Shown in pieces: positions 36,863 to 46,000 of a stretch of DNA of 64,000 nucleotides. The DNA is from Bacillus chungangensis (GTDB lineage Bacteria; Bacillota; Bacilli; Bacillales; Bacillaceae_C), in assembly GCF_030812995.1 (NCBI RefSeq), contig NZ_JAUSTT010000001.1, positions 62,001 through 126,000 on the forward strand. Reading direction: 5' to 3'. Both the position numbers and the translations under genes were made by a program. Each line of letters starts with the position of its first letter. The stretch's first letter is position 1. The notes beneath the pieces are model-generated. The model saw only the letters and a program-made list of their open reading frames with translations. It did no database searches and was not told where the DNA came from.

Positions 36863-37816
36863 CTAGGCAGCAACATCTCTTTTATGAAAAACAACAAATG
36901 CCAACAAATGGAAAATAAGGAAATAAGCAAGTAAAACAAAGATAGAAAAGGAAAATGTCATTCCGTCTACTAAAGGAACCCCATCTATATATTGGCTTAA
37001 ATCTGTGTTTGCAAACAAACTATACTTAGCCCAATCGAATTTTATTGCAATGAGATTCGTGATTGTTCCTCCCATTAAAAGTAAAAATATCGATACACCG
37101 ATCGCTAAAGAACTTGTACGAAAGACAGCAGAAATCATGAAGGCCATCGTTGTCAACATCAGTACCTGTATTGAACCTAATAAATAGGTTGAAATAGCGT
37201 ACGGGAACATCCCCTTCTCCACTACTTCTCCACCGCTGTATGAAAGGTGAATATTTGCTCCCTCCTCTGCGCCAAATAACAAAGCCCCTGTTACAGCGGC
37301 ACTAATAAAGACAATTGTCATTAAGCATATTCCGAAAAGCAGGACGGTCAAATATTTAGAAAGTAATATTTTCGTACGGCTTATCGGCCGAATAAGCAGC
37401 AGTTTAATTGTCCCCCAGCTAAATTCATTGGCCACAACCCCTCCAGCAATGACAATTGTAAATAACCCGACAAAGTTTATAATAGAAGAAGAATCGATAA
37501 GAAACGACCAAGTGCTATTTTTTGTTTGAGGAGGCAGTTCATGTTTGAGCCGATATTCATTAATAGCAATTTCTTTTTCCAATGATTGCTTAACAAGCAT
37601 TTGTGTATCTGGTGCTTCTGCTAAGCGTTGCTTTGCTTCTTCATTCTTTGTGATTAATACTGGCTGCCAATCTTGTTCTGGTGTTTTATTTTTCGCTTCA
37701 TATGTTTTCATAAAAATTCCAGAAGCAATAACTACGAGCAGAATCATCCCGATCATCAGAAAAGTGCTGATACGTTTAAAAATTTTAATCCATTCATTAT
37801 ATACAAGGTTAAGCAT
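36863..37816 (-). CDS. yhcI: ABC-2 transporter permease, YhcI-like
   Basis: A 317-residue ABC-2 type permease with an N-terminal span (STFLMIGMILLVVIASGIFM), a 90-residue external domain, and five further spans (INFVGLFTIVIAGGVVANEF, GTIKLLLIRPISRTKILLSK before span 3, LLFGICLMTIVFISAAVTGA). It would form the membrane part for the YhcH ATPase. ATG at 37816 (with GGAG upstream) overlaps the end of yhcH by eight bases. Fifth gene of the yhcE-F-G-H-I order. Confidence 0.85.
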   Translation of the reverse strand: MLNLVYNEWIKIFKRISTFLMIGMILLVVIASGIFMKTYEAKNKTPEQDWQPVLITKNEEAKQRLAEAPDTQMLVKQSLEKEIAINEYRLKHELPPQTKNSTWSFLIDSSSIINFVGLFTIVIAGGVVANEFSWGTIKLLLIRPISRTKILLSKYLTVLLFGICLMTIVFISAAVTGALLFGAEEGANIHLSYSGGEVVEKGMFPYAISTYLLGSIQVLMLTTMAFMISAVFRTSSLAIGVSIFLLLMGGTITNLIAIKFDWAKYSLFANTDLSQYIDGVPLVDGMTFSFSIFVLLAYFLIFHLLAFVVFHKRDVAA

Positions 37817-38732
37817 GCATGCTGCTCCTTTCTCCATTCGTCACTTCTAAAAACCTATCTTCAAGCGTTTTTGTTACTTTTGCTGCTTCAAAAATTTGAA
37901 TATCATTTGTGGAAAGAAGGTGAATGATATTTGGAATATTTTTTTCTTCTGTACTTACTAGCAAACATTCCTCTGTTTGCTTCAAATCTGAAAATTGCTG
38001 TTTAACAAGCAATGTCGTAGCTTTTTGAAGCGGGTGAACACGAATACGATACAACTCTTTCGTTTGGTGTACAAAATCCTTTACAGGTTGAACATCTACA
38101 AGCTTCCCTTGTTGAATAATCGCAATACGATCACACATCATTTCCATTTCCGACAGCAAATGACTAGAGACAATAACTGCTATCTCTTTCTCTTTAGCAA
38201 GCTTCCGCAAATAATCGCGAATTTCTCTAATCCCTGCTGGATCTAAACCATTTGTCGGTTCATCTAAAATTAATATTTTCGGGTCATGAAGCAAACTTTG
38301 GGCGAGACCAAGGCGTTGTCTCATCCCAAGGGAATAAGTTTTCACTTTGTTATGAATACGGTCTTTCAAACCAACAAGCTCTATTACCTCATTGATTCTT
38401 TCTGTTGTCACTCCTTTTGCCATCCGAGCATATTGCTTTAAATTTTGATATCCCGTCAAAAATGGATACAGCTCAGGATTTTCAACAATTGCCCCAATAT
38501 GCTGCACCGCATCAGCATAATTTTTTTTTATATTTTTCCCACAAATGATGATATCGCCGGATGAAATGTTAGTTAGTCCAACTATCATTCTAATCGTTGT
38601 TGTTTTTCCCGCTCCATTAGGTCCTAAAAATCCAAAAACCTCTCCCGCTTTTACTTCAAAACTTAACTGATCAATGAGCTTTTTTCCTCTGATCATTTTC
38701 GTCACGTTTTCAAGCTTCAAAACAGTGCTCAT
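37809..38732 (-). CDS. yhcH: ABC transporter ATP-binding protein, YhcH-like
   Basis: A 307-residue ATPase: Walker [19 protein letters not shown]-loop [10 protein letters not shown], signature [19 protein letters not shown], Walker [15 protein letters not shown]-loop [10 protein letters not shown]. The C-terminal 80 residues are a regulatory extension as in BcrA-type drug or peptide exporters. Start overlaps the yhcG stop (ATGA). Confidence 0.9.
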   Translation of the reverse strand: MSTVLKLENVTKMIRGKKLIDQLSFEVKAGEVFGFLGPNGAGKTTTIRMIVGLTNISSGDIIICGKNIKKNYADAVQHIGAIVENPELYPFLTGYQNLKQYARMAKGVTTERINEVIELVGLKDRIHNKVKTYSLGMRQRLGLAQSLLHDPKILILDEPTNGLDPAGIREIRDYLRKLAKEKEIAVIVSSHLLSEMEMMCDRIAIIQQGKLVDVQPVKDFVHQTKELYRIRVHPLQKATTLLVKQQFSDLKQTEECLLVSTEEKNIPNIIHLLSTNDIQIFEAAKVTKTLEDRFLEVTNGERSSMHA

Positions 38733-39451
38733 TTTGTATACTCCCTTTCTTCCTCCAGTTTCATGACGGTTGTTTTAAACCAATTTAAAACGGAAAGGCC
38801 TTGTTCTTCCCGAAGGCGCTCTACATTTTCTTGGCCAATGAGCTTCCCTTTATAAATCGCCATCACTTCATCTAACAGCGGTTCAATTTCATCAATTTCA
38901 TGTGTAGCAATAATGACTATTTGGTTTTCAAAATCAATATAGGAAAGCAAGCTTTTCACAATTGAGTCTCTCACAAGAGGATCTAGACCTGAAAAAGGTT
39001 CATCCATTAATACAATTGGCACTTTTCTAGCTAGTGCCAGTACAAGTTTTAGACGGCCGCGATTCCCTTTTGAAAGCTGTTTAATTTTCTTGTTAGGATC
39101 GAGTTTCATCTCTTTGCACAGTACATATGCCTTTTCAATATCAAAGTCTACAAACTGTGATTGGTAAAATTCAATCGCTAATTTCACGGTGAAAAAATCA
39201 TAGAACATATCCAGTTCTGTAAGATACGAAACTTTCCTGCTGATTTTACGTGTAACAGTTTCGTTTTCTATCGATACTGTTCCTATGTTTGGATAGACAA
39301 GTCCAGCAATCATCTTTAACGTTGTTGACTTTCCACTGCCATTAGGACCTACTAAACCATATATTTTTCCTGGCTCAAAGCGAAGCGACACACCGTTTAG
39401 AGCATAGTCCCTTCCATATTTTTTCCATAAATTGTCAATAAGTATCGTCAT
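38729..39451 (-). CDS. yhcG: ABC transporter ATP-binding protein, YhcG-like
   Basis: A 240-residue ATPase: Walker [18 protein letters not shown], signature [19 protein letters not shown] (unusual KGNRG in place of SGGQ), Walker [15 protein letters not shown]-loop [13 protein letters not shown]. The variant signature is typical of the GntR-coupled YtrB/YhcG group. Overlaps both neighbours by four bases. Confidence 0.9.
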   Translation of the reverse strand: MTILIDNLWKKYGRDYALNGVSLRFEPGKIYGLVGPNGSGKSTTLKMIAGLVYPNIGTVSIENETVTRKISRKVSYLTELDMFYDFFTVKLAIEFYQSQFVDFDIEKAYVLCKEMKLDPNKKIKQLSKGNRGRLKLVLALARKVPIVLMDEPFSGLDPLVRDSIVKSLLSYIDFENQIVIIATHEIDEIEPLLDEVMAIYKGKLIGQENVERLREEQGLSVLNWFKTTVMKLEEEREYTK

Positions 39452-39816
39452 TTTTCCTGCCTCCTTTGCAAATGCTGCTGCAAACCAACAACCATCTCTG
39501 AATCCGTAAATCCAAGCTCTTTCATGCTGCTAACAAATGTTTCAATGACATTTGCTTGCAAACGGATTTTTAATTGTTGAACGATGTCTGGATGATCTAC
39601 TACAAACGTTCCCTGTCCTCTTTTTGTTTCCACTACTCCCATCCTCTCCATTTCACTATAGGTCCGCTGAATTGTATTGGGATTTACACTTGCTTGGATA
39701 GCCATTTCACGAACAGATGGCAATTTTTCACCTGGTTTTATTTCTCCCCGTACGAGCTGATAAAATAGTCGTTCTGCTATTTGCATATAAATTGGTGTCG
39801 ATGTCTCAAAATTCAT
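39448..39816 (-). CDS. yhcF: GntR/YtrA-family repressor, YhcF-like
   Basis: A 122-residue regulator with an N-terminal winged helix ([49 protein letters not shown]) and a short C-terminal dimerisation helix of the YtrA subfamily, with no ligand domain. Such regulators usually repress their own ABC operon and respond to cell-wall-active antibiotics. It lies between the permease and ATPase genes, and the operon promoter carries a matching palindrome. Confidence 0.92.
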   Translation of the reverse strand: MNFETSTPIYMQIAERLFYQLVRGEIKPGEKLPSVREMAIQASVNPNTIQRTYSEMERMGVVETKRGQGTFVVDHPDIVQQLKIRLQANVIETFVSSMKELGFTDSEMVVGLQQHLQRRQEK

Positions 39817-39821
39817 TTTCC

Positions 39822-40601
39822 TTACACCTCTACTTTTCTATCCAGCAATTTTCCTGCAACTAAGAAAAGAATGATACTAAGGATGACATAATAGAAAATG
39901 AAAGAAGCTGGAATTCCTAAAGGTGTCATCGCGGCATCTAATCCCATTCCATTTTCATAAGCTTTATTACTATAAATCTCCGCTCTCCAAAGTCCAAAGA
40001 TATAGTCATTAAAACCAAACTTTTGAAAAAGATATCCCAAAAAATGATAAGCCCCAATAATGAGAACAATTACTAGCCAGCGTAAATGTTTTAACGCTGG
40101 ATATTTGCTTAATGAATGATAGACAGTCCATAGAAAAATGACCCAAAGCGTAAAATATAATGCAGTTGCCAAAGTAAAGCCATTGAGAAGCAAGAGATGC
40201 TTGAAATGAAACTTGAAATTAAACAATTGTTCTATTTGCTCGTTAAAGTACCATTTATATAGCAGTAAAAAATATAAGTTAACTAGCAATTGTGAAATCA
40301 TTTGATAACCAACCACGACACATAACTTCGAGAAAAGCAGCTGATAACTGCTTTGTGGGTTGTGAAGCCACATTTGTGTCTTTCCTTCTATTCTTAACAT
40401 ACTCATCATCATTAATGGCATAAGATACAAATGGAAAAAAAACAGAAAGAAAATGATTGGCAATGTCACCAAAGGCTCATCATATTTCTTTGAAAAAAAG
40501 AAAGCAATGATCATGCCCCCTACTGATAAAACAAACCAGATCATATACCAAAATTGAAGAATCATCCCATCTTTTTTTAATAATCCTAAAAAAGGCTTCA
40601 T
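39822..40601 (-). CDS. yhcE: ABC transporter membrane protein, YhcE-like
   Basis: A 259-residue protein with six predicted spans (FWYMIWFVLSVGGMIIAFFF, LPIIFFLFFFHLYLMPLMMM, LLLNGFTLATALYFTLWVIF, LRWLVIVLIIGAYHFLGYLF, IFYYVILSIILFLVAGKLL), first gene of the operon. Order and sizes E-F-G-H-I match the B. subtilis yhcEFGHI operon, there at a different chromosomal place. ATG follows AGAGGAGTGTGTAAC. Confidence 0.85.
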   Translation of the reverse strand: MKPFLGLLKKDGMILQFWYMIWFVLSVGGMIIAFFFSKKYDEPLVTLPIIFFLFFFHLYLMPLMMMSMLRIEGKTQMWLHNPQSSYQLLFSKLCVVVGYQMISQLLVNLYFLLLYKWYFNEQIEQLFNFKFHFKHLLLLNGFTLATALYFTLWVIFLWTVYHSLSKYPALKHLRWLVIVLIIGAYHFLGYLFQKFGFNDYIFGLWRAEIYSNKAYENGMGLDAAMTPLGIPASFIFYYVILSIILFLVAGKLLDRKVEV

Positions 40602-40623
40602 TGTTACACACTCCTCTAAAAAA

Positions 40624-40678
40624 ACTAATGTATTAGTGTACTATCCAAATAGTACACTAATACATTAGTGAATGTCAA
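40624..40678 (-). promoter_or_regulatory. yhcE promoter with 21-bp inverted-repeat operator
   Basis: Minus-strand TTGACA (40673–40678) and TACTAT (40649–40654), spacer 18. A perfect 21-bp inverted repeat (40624–40644 and 40649–40669, 4-base centre) covers the -10 box, most of the spacer and the start site. Each arm itself contains CTAATGTATTAG, a palindrome, and AGTGTACTA. A YhcF dimer or pair of dimers is the likely binder. Confidence 0.88.
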
Positions 40679-40693
40679 TCATCTTTACATATA

Positions 40694-41034
40694 GAGTGAA
40701 ACTTCCATCAGTGGGGGTTTTCTCTCATCCCCCACTGATGAGAAGTAGAACAAAGGCTAAGATCGCAACGTCCTCGAAAAAGAAAACCGCTCTTTCTTCG
40801 TGCGATGTGTCTCTGACGAAGCTTTCCTTGTCCTGTTGCAACGCCTTTATGACCGACATCCTCAAAAAAGAAGAGCACTTTTTCTTCGTGTGATGCTGAT
40901 TCAAGAAGCTTTCCTTATCCTGTCGGCCTGAACCAATCGGACATTTGACTTTCAGTTATCCCCCACCTAGCGCTTCTGATTCCTCTTACTCCCCAAGGTG
41001 GGGGTCTTACTGCCAGTTAGATGTGGGATAAAAT
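40694..41034 (+). repeat. Dispersed intergenic repeat, copy C (longest)
   Basis: Head hairpin CATCAGTGGGGG with CCCCCACTGATG; tail CCCCCACCT with AGGTGGGGG and end ACTGCCAGTTAGATGTGGG. Its middle holds two imperfect tandem copies of a unit of about 90 bases (CAACGTCCTCGAAAAAGAAA / CGACATCCTCAAAAAAGAAG, each ending AAGCTTTCCTT-TCCTGT). Lies between the divergent yhcE and AI-2E-family genes. Frames across it are not genes. Confidence 0.85.
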
Positions 41035-41331
41035 CTAAAGCAATTAGCGCCTTTTATGGGTTATAATAAAGAAGCGTGGTTTCATATAGCTTTACTGAAA
41101 CAAATGTCTGCAAAAAAGATTCTGAAGTTTTTATTGATTAAAATTGTGATACGATTCACATAAATGTTATAATCAAGTGGATTGCTCTTTATTTTAATAT
41201 ATAAAACTAGCATATCGGGTCTTTTTATTCATACACTTTTAACTTGGAGCTTTGTTCTTCAGACTTTTATCGGTATATACTATTCATACCGTTTAAACAA
41301 TAAATGAAATTAACCCAAGAAGGTGAGAGAA

Positions 41332-42441
41332 TTGCTAAAAGATAATAAATTTATGCAGTATCTACTATTCTTTTTCATTGCATTGCTGCTGTATAAAATT
41401 GTAGATAATTTTAATATTGTGAAAGAAATGTTCAGTTATATCACATCGTTGCTTAGTCCATTTATTATTGCATTTAGCATCGCTTATATGTTGAAAACAT
41501 TGATTAATTGGATGGAAAAGAAATTTCAAATGAATCGAGCTATTAGTATTCTTACCCTATATACGCTTCTATTAGGACTATCAGCTCTATCGATTACCGT
41601 ATTAACACCTAAAATTGTTGACAGCATGACACATTTATTGGTTCATTTACCTACATATGTTGATCAAACTAATCACTGGCTTACCCAAAATGTTTTAAAT
41701 AACCCCCTGTTTGAGCGATTTCATATAGCAGACTATATTGAATCAAATGTGCAAGAATTTTTAGATAAAACAAGCTATTATGTCACCCTTTTATTAAATA
41801 AAATCGCTTCTGGGTTTGTATCCTTAACTTCAGCAGTGTTTAAATTTATATTTGGGATCATCATTTCTGTTTACATGCTGATAGATAAGGAAAAATTTGC
41901 AGCTCGTTTTTCTCAGCTAATTGCGGCATTTACAAAAGAACATCAAACGAAAAAAATTTTAGCTGTTACTCGTCAAATTGATGAGACGTTTTCAAAATAT
42001 CTAGTCGGTAAAATTATCGATTCTATCATTTTTGGTCTTCTAAGCTATATCGTCTTGTTCCTTTTAAATACGCCTTACACATTATTAAATGCTGTGATAT
42101 TAGGTGTTACAAACCTGATTCCATATTTCGGGGCAATTATTGGTTCTATCCCAGCAATTGTTATTACCCTATTCGTTTCACCTTTACATGCTTTATGGGT
42201 AGGGATTGCTATTCTAGCTTTACAACAGTTTCACGGTCTTTATTTAGGACCGAAAATCTTAGGGAATAGTGTCGGATTGAATCCTTTTTGGGTATTTTTA
42301 GCCATCATTATTGGCGGAGGAACTTACGGTGCTCTCGGCATGTTCTTGGCAGTGCCTGTATTTTCTGTCTTAAAAACGATGATGGATGCTATTATTGACC
42401 AGCGTCTTCAAGCGAAAAAGCTTCTTAGTAATGGCCAGTAA
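41332..42441 (+). CDS. AI-2E-family transporter, YueF-like
   Basis: A 369-residue relative of the yrrI product with the same architecture: N-terminal spans (QYLLFFFIALLLYKIVDN, LLSPFIIAFSIAYMLKTLI), a soluble middle (THLLVHLPTYVDQTNHWL) and the signature GVTNLIPYFGAIIGSIPAIV followed by GLYLGPKILGNSVGLNPFW. Substrate unknown. I take TTG at 41332 as start since AAGAAGGTGAGAGA is correctly spaced; the GTG three codons upstream lies within that ribosome site. Length equals B. subtilis YueF as I recall it. Confidence 0.82.
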   Translation: MLKDNKFMQYLLFFFIALLLYKIVDNFNIVKEMFSYITSLLSPFIIAFSIAYMLKTLINWMEKKFQMNRAISILTLYTLLLGLSALSITVLTPKIVDSMTHLLVHLPTYVDQTNHWLTQNVLNNPLFERFHIADYIESNVQEFLDKTSYYVTLLLNKIASGFVSLTSAVFKFIFGIIISVYMLIDKEKFAARFSQLIAAFTKEHQTKKILAVTRQIDETFSKYLVGKIIDSIIFGLLSYIVLFLLNTPYTLLNAVILGVTNLIPYFGAIIGSIPAIVITLFVSPLHALWVGIAILALQQFHGLYLGPKILGNSVGLNPFWVFLAIIIGGGTYGALGMFLAVPVFSVLKTMMDAIIDQRLQAKKLLSNGQ

Positions 42442-42501
42442 AAATCAGCTAGGCATTTTGAACATACGTTTAACTTCATGCAACAAAAATTATTTTTAAT
42501 T

Positions 42502-42722
42502 GTGAACTACTCACCACTTATCGACCTTGCGGTCTGATTGAAGTGGAAGCTTCTTGGGAACTAGATACTTTTGTTAGCTATCTATATTTACCAAGCTATA
42601 GCAAACTCCATATTGTATAGACTAATCATAGAACAATCTGTTGGCTTACGCCAACCGAAAATTCATCTCCCACTTTCATTGGGCTATGCCCTTCACATTT
42701 AGAAGTGGGAGAATTCTTTTCG
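42502..42722 (-). mobile_element. Orphan IS605-type element relic without tnpB
   Basis: Bases 42502–42600 repeat 33640–33739 with one substitution and one deletion. The remaining part has a second hairpin set: CTCCCACTTC paired with GAAAGTGGGAG around GGGC ata GCCC (42665–42712), and TTGGC gtaa GCCAA (42640–42654). No protein-coding part of tnpB remains. It is either a non-autonomous (MITE-like) form or a retained guide-RNA-like scaffold. Lies between convergent genes. Confidence 0.65.
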
Positions 42723-42746
42723 GAAATCCAGTTAAAGCCTTTCCGT

Positions 42747-43517
42747 CTACTTAGCGTCATTTACACGATCGATTTTAATATCTTTTAATAATTCTTTCAC
42801 CACGTAGCTTGCCATGATTAAACCAGCTGTTGTAGGGACAAATGCGTTTGAAGATGGAGGCATTTTCGCTTTTCTAATTTCCGCTTCATCATCTCCAACT
42901 TCTCTTCTGATATCCTCCCGAATCACAATCGGGCTTTCGTCGGAAAATACGACTGGTACGCCTCTTTTAATACCTTCTTTTCTTAACCTAGTACGAATAA
43001 CTTTAGCAATAGGGTCTGTATGGGTTTGAAAAATATCGGCAATCTGAAAACGAGTTGGATCCATTTTATTTGCTGCGCCCATACTGGATATCATTGGAAT
43101 GTTCCTTTTTAGACTTTCTTTTATCAAATGTATTTTATAAGTGATCGTATCGGAAGCATCAATAATGTAATCGAGCTGATGGCTAAAAAAACGCTCATAT
43201 GTATGTTCTGTATAAAACATCTGCAGGGCAGTCACTTCACACGCAGGATTAATATCCATCATTCTTTCTTTCATTGTTTCCACTTTCGAACGGCCAACTG
43301 TTGACAATAAGGCATGAATTTGCCTATTAATATTCGTTACGTCAATATGGTCTTTATCGACAAGTACAATATGTCCTACTCCAGAACGAATAAGTGCTTC
43401 TGCTGCAAAGGAGCCAACACCACCCACTCCAAGGATTGCAACTGTCGCTTCTTCCAATTTTTTTATTCCTTTTTTGCCAATCGCCAATTCATTTCTTGAA
43501 AACTGGTGAAGCATCAT
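42747..43517 (-). CDS. tcdA: tRNA threonylcarbamoyladenosine dehydratase TcdA
   Basis: A 256-residue E1-like (ThiF/MoeB fold) enzyme that uses ATP to cyclise t6A37 of tRNAs to ct6A. Nucleotide-binding site AILGVGGVGSFAAEALIRSG, VDKDHIDVTNINRQ, ATP-adenylation region IIDASDTITYKI, and a C-terminal VPTTAGLIMASYVVKELL. The CxxC zinc motifs of true E1 enzymes are absent, as in TcdA. ATG pair at 43517 follows GGAG. Gene order next to aspS matches yrvM of B. subtilis. Confidence 0.93.
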   Translation of the reverse strand: MMLHQFSRNELAIGKKGIKKLEEATVAILGVGGVGSFAAEALIRSGVGHIVLVDKDHIDVTNINRQIHALLSTVGRSKVETMKERMMDINPACEVTALQMFYTEHTYERFFSHQLDYIIDASDTITYKIHLIKESLKRNIPMISSMGAANKMDPTRFQIADIFQTHTDPIAKVIRTRLRKEGIKRGVPVVFSDESPIVIREDIRREVGDDEAEIRKAKMPPSSNAFVPTTAGLIMASYVVKELLKDIKIDRVNDAK

Positions 43518-43627
43518 CTCAACTCCAAACTTTTGGTCTCTTATTCATTAAAAAACAGATGCAGGCTCCTGTAATGATACGAGTACCTTTTCGTTGCCAA
43601 AAACTTTGTGTGATAAAACGTTTGCAC

Positions 43628-43827
43628 AAAAAAAAGACGAGCCCCAATCGTGCCGTCATGAATTGCCTATGTTTTGAACCCGCTCTTCGCAGGTGGGTGT
43701 CCTGTTCCGGGCCTTATACGTCCTCTCGCAGAGGCTTGCATGCCGCCTGAAAACTTGAACTCCCTATGTTAAAAATGTTCGGTCAAAACGAAAAGGTACG
43801 ATAACGTACACATCAGGACTCTTTTCT
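43628..43827 (-). ncRNA. bsrA: 6S RNA (6S-1 type, bsrA)
   Basis: The minus strand between aspS and tcdA carries a transcript-like sequence with GAGTCCTGATGTGTA near the 5' end, the central segment CCTCTGCGAGAGGACGTA and AAGGCCCGGAACAGGACACC, then CGGGTTCAAAACATAGGCAA, ending GGGGCTCGTC plus eight T (43628–43635). These match my memory of B. subtilis 6S-1 RNA, also located between aspS and yrvM. 6S RNA mimics an open promoter and holds sigma-A RNA polymerase. About 200 nt, ends set by promoter and T run. The frame at 43394–43750 crossing it is not a gene. Confidence 0.92.
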
Positions 43828-43834
43828 TGCTTAT

Positions 43835-43863
43835 ATTCTAGCACAATAATGATCTCATTTCAA
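43835..43863 (-). promoter_or_regulatory. Promoter of 6S RNA
   Basis: TTGAAA (43858–43863) and TAGAAT (43835–43840) on the minus strand with a 17-base spacer, placing the start near 43827. Confidence 0.8.
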
Positions 43864-43973
43864 TTCTTCTTGTGTAAAAAAATCCGCCTGTACGAAACAC
43901 ACGATAATAGTACTATAGCAAAGGAAGCTGATTGCTTCAAACATGAATCGTTTTAATCATTTCAACAGAAAAT

Positions 43974-44172
43974 AAAGTGAAACTTCCATCAGTGGGGGTT
44001 TTTCTTATCCTCCTTTATAGAGAGAACGCAACGTCCCCAATGCTGATTCAAGAAGCTTTCCTTATCCTGTCAGCCTGAACCAATTGGACATTTGACTTTC
44101 TGTTATTCTCACATAGCGATCTGGTTCCTATTTCTATTGAGATAAAGGTCTTGACATGATAGTTAGATATAG
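43974..44172 (+). repeat. Dispersed intergenic repeat, copy D (decayed tail)
   Basis: Starts AAAGTGAAACTTCCATCAGT and keeps TTCAAGAAGCTTTCCTTATC and CTGTCAGCCTGAACCAATTG; the head's second arm and the tail hairpin are degraded. Lies between the aspS terminator and the 6S promoter. Confidence 0.75.
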
Positions 44173-44174
44173 AA

Positions 44175-44217
44175 AAAAGGATCTAAAGAACCATTTTTGT
44201 CCTTTTAGATCCTTTCT
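44175..44217 (-). terminator. Terminator of aspS
   Basis: AAAGGATCTAAAG (44176–44188) pairs with CTTTTAGATCCTTT (44202–44215) just past the aspS stop. Confidence 0.75.
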
Positions 44218-44221
44218 TAGT

Positions 44222-45985
44222 TCAATCTTGCTTTACAGATAAGTGCAACGCTTCTAATTGCTCATCACTTACCTCATCAGGTGCTGCTGTTAATAAACAG
44301 CTAGCACTTGCTGTTTTTGGAAAAGCAATCGTATCACGTAAATTGCTTCTTCCAGCTAACAACATCACGATTCGGTCTAGACCAAGTGCAACACCACCAT
44401 GCGGAGGAGCGCCATATTCAAATGCTTCCATTAAATAGCCAAATTGTGCTTCCGCTTCTTCCCTTGAAAAACCAAGCACATCGAACATTTTTTCCTGCAG
44501 GCCACGTTCAAAAATACGCAGTGACCCTCCACCAAGTTCATATCCATTTAATACCAAGTCGTATGCTTGAGCACGGACTTCACCAGGATTGGTTGATAGT
44601 TTCTCAATATCTTCTCGTTCTGGCATTGTAAATGGATGGTGAGCAGCATAATAACGGCCATCTTCTTCGTTGTATTCTAATAATGGCCAATCAGTGACCC
44701 ATAAGAAATGAAAAGCTGTTTCATCGATTAACTCTAAATCTTTTCCAAGCTTTAAACGAAGAGCTCCAAGACTATCAGCGACAACTGCTGGTTTGTCTGC
44801 AACAAATAAGAGCAAGTCGCCAGGGGCTGCGTCAAGCGCTGAAAGGAGCTGCTGTTGTTCTTCTTGGAAGAACTTTGCAATTGGACCTTTCAAGCCATCT
44901 TCTTCTACCTTTAGCCACGCCAACCCTTTTGCTCCATAAACAGCGGCATATTCTCCTAAACCATCAATATCTTTTCGAGAATAGCGAGAAGATGCTCCCT
45001 TGACATTAATCGCTTTAACTTGGCCTCCGCTAGCTACTGCATTGGCAAATACTTTAAATCCTGATGATGCTACTATTGTAGATACATCAATAAGCTCTAG
45101 TCCGAATCGAGTATCTGGCTTATCTGATCCGTAACGGCTCATTGCTTCCTGGTAAGTCATTGTGGGAAATGGTGTTTGAACTGTTATTCCTTTCACTTCC
45201 TGCATCAATTGTCCCATCATTGCCTCTACCATCTTCATGATATCAGCTTGACTCATAAAGCTGACTTCAATATCAATTTGGGTGAATTCTGGCTGCCGGT
45301 CCGCCCTTAAATCTTCATCACGGAAACAGCGAGCAATTTGATAATATTTATCAACTCCAGCCGCCATTAATAGCTGTTTGTAAATTTGTGGAGACTGTGG
45401 AAGTGCATAAAACTTACCAGAATGAACACGGCTTGGAACTAAATAATCACGTGCTCCTTCGGGTGTACTTTTCATTAAAATAGGCGTTTCGATATCAATA
45501 AAACCTGCCTGATCAAGAAAATGACGGATTGATCTTGTTACATGATGGCGCATGATCAGTGTTTCCATCATTTCCGGACGCCGTAAATCTAGATAACGGT
45601 ATTTTAAACGAATATCCTCGCCAACATCTGTGTTGTCTTCAAGTATAAAAGGCGGCGTTTTCGATTCATTAATGATTGTGACCTGTTCGACTTGAACTTC
45701 AATTTTTCCCGTACGCAGGTTTGGGTTTACTGTCGCTTCATCGCGTGCTACTACTAGTCCTTCAATAGATAATACATATTCATTCCTAACCTTTTCAGCT
45801 GTTTCCAATGCCTCAGAAGAAACTGCAGGATTAAACACAATTTGAATAATGCCAGATCGGTCTCGAAAATCTATAAAAATCAAACCGCCTAAATCGCGGC
45901 GTTTTTGAACCCAACCTTTCAGCCTAATCCTTTCACCAATATTTGCTTCTGTTACTTCACCACAATAATAAGTTCTCCCAAACAA
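44222..45985 (-). CDS. aspS: Aspartyl-tRNA synthetase
   Basis: A 587-residue class IIb synthetase. N-terminal OB-fold anticodon domain ([20 protein letters not shown]), class II motif 2 [19 protein letters not shown], the bacterial GAD insertion (about residues 290–420) and motif 3 [16 protein letters not shown]. Start is TTG at 45985 after GGAGGAGC. It lies 15 bases after hisS, so it is under the same T-box leader. Confidence 0.97.
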   Translation of the reverse strand: MFGRTYYCGEVTEANIGERIRLKGWVQKRRDLGGLIFIDFRDRSGIIQIVFNPAVSSEALETAEKVRNEYVLSIEGLVVARDEATVNPNLRTGKIEVQVEQVTIINESKTPPFILEDNTDVGEDIRLKYRYLDLRRPEMMETLIMRHHVTRSIRHFLDQAGFIDIETPILMKSTPEGARDYLVPSRVHSGKFYALPQSPQIYKQLLMAAGVDKYYQIARCFRDEDLRADRQPEFTQIDIEVSFMSQADIMKMVEAMMGQLMQEVKGITVQTPFPTMTYQEAMSRYGSDKPDTRFGLELIDVSTIVASSGFKVFANAVASGGQVKAINVKGASSRYSRKDIDGLGEYAAVYGAKGLAWLKVEEDGLKGPIAKFFQEEQQQLLSALDAAPGDLLLFVADKPAVVADSLGALRLKLGKDLELIDETAFHFLWVTDWPLLEYNEEDGRYYAAHHPFTMPEREDIEKLSTNPGEVRAQAYDLVLNGYELGGGSLRIFERGLQEKMFDVLGFSREEAEAQFGYLMEAFEYGAPPHGGVALGLDRIVMLLAGRSNLRDTIAFPKTASASCLLTAAPDEVSDEQLEALHLSVKQD

Positions 45986-46000
45986 TATGATGCTCCTCCT

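Noticed and set aside
40672-40893. 73-codon plus-strand frame upstream of the AI-2E-family gene
   Set aside because: It lies fully in repeat copy C, overlaps the yhcE promoter and is not kept in other copies.
43394-43750. 118-codon plus-strand frame overlapping tcdA and the 6S region
   Set aside because: Runs antisense through tcdA and 6S RNA; explained by those two features.
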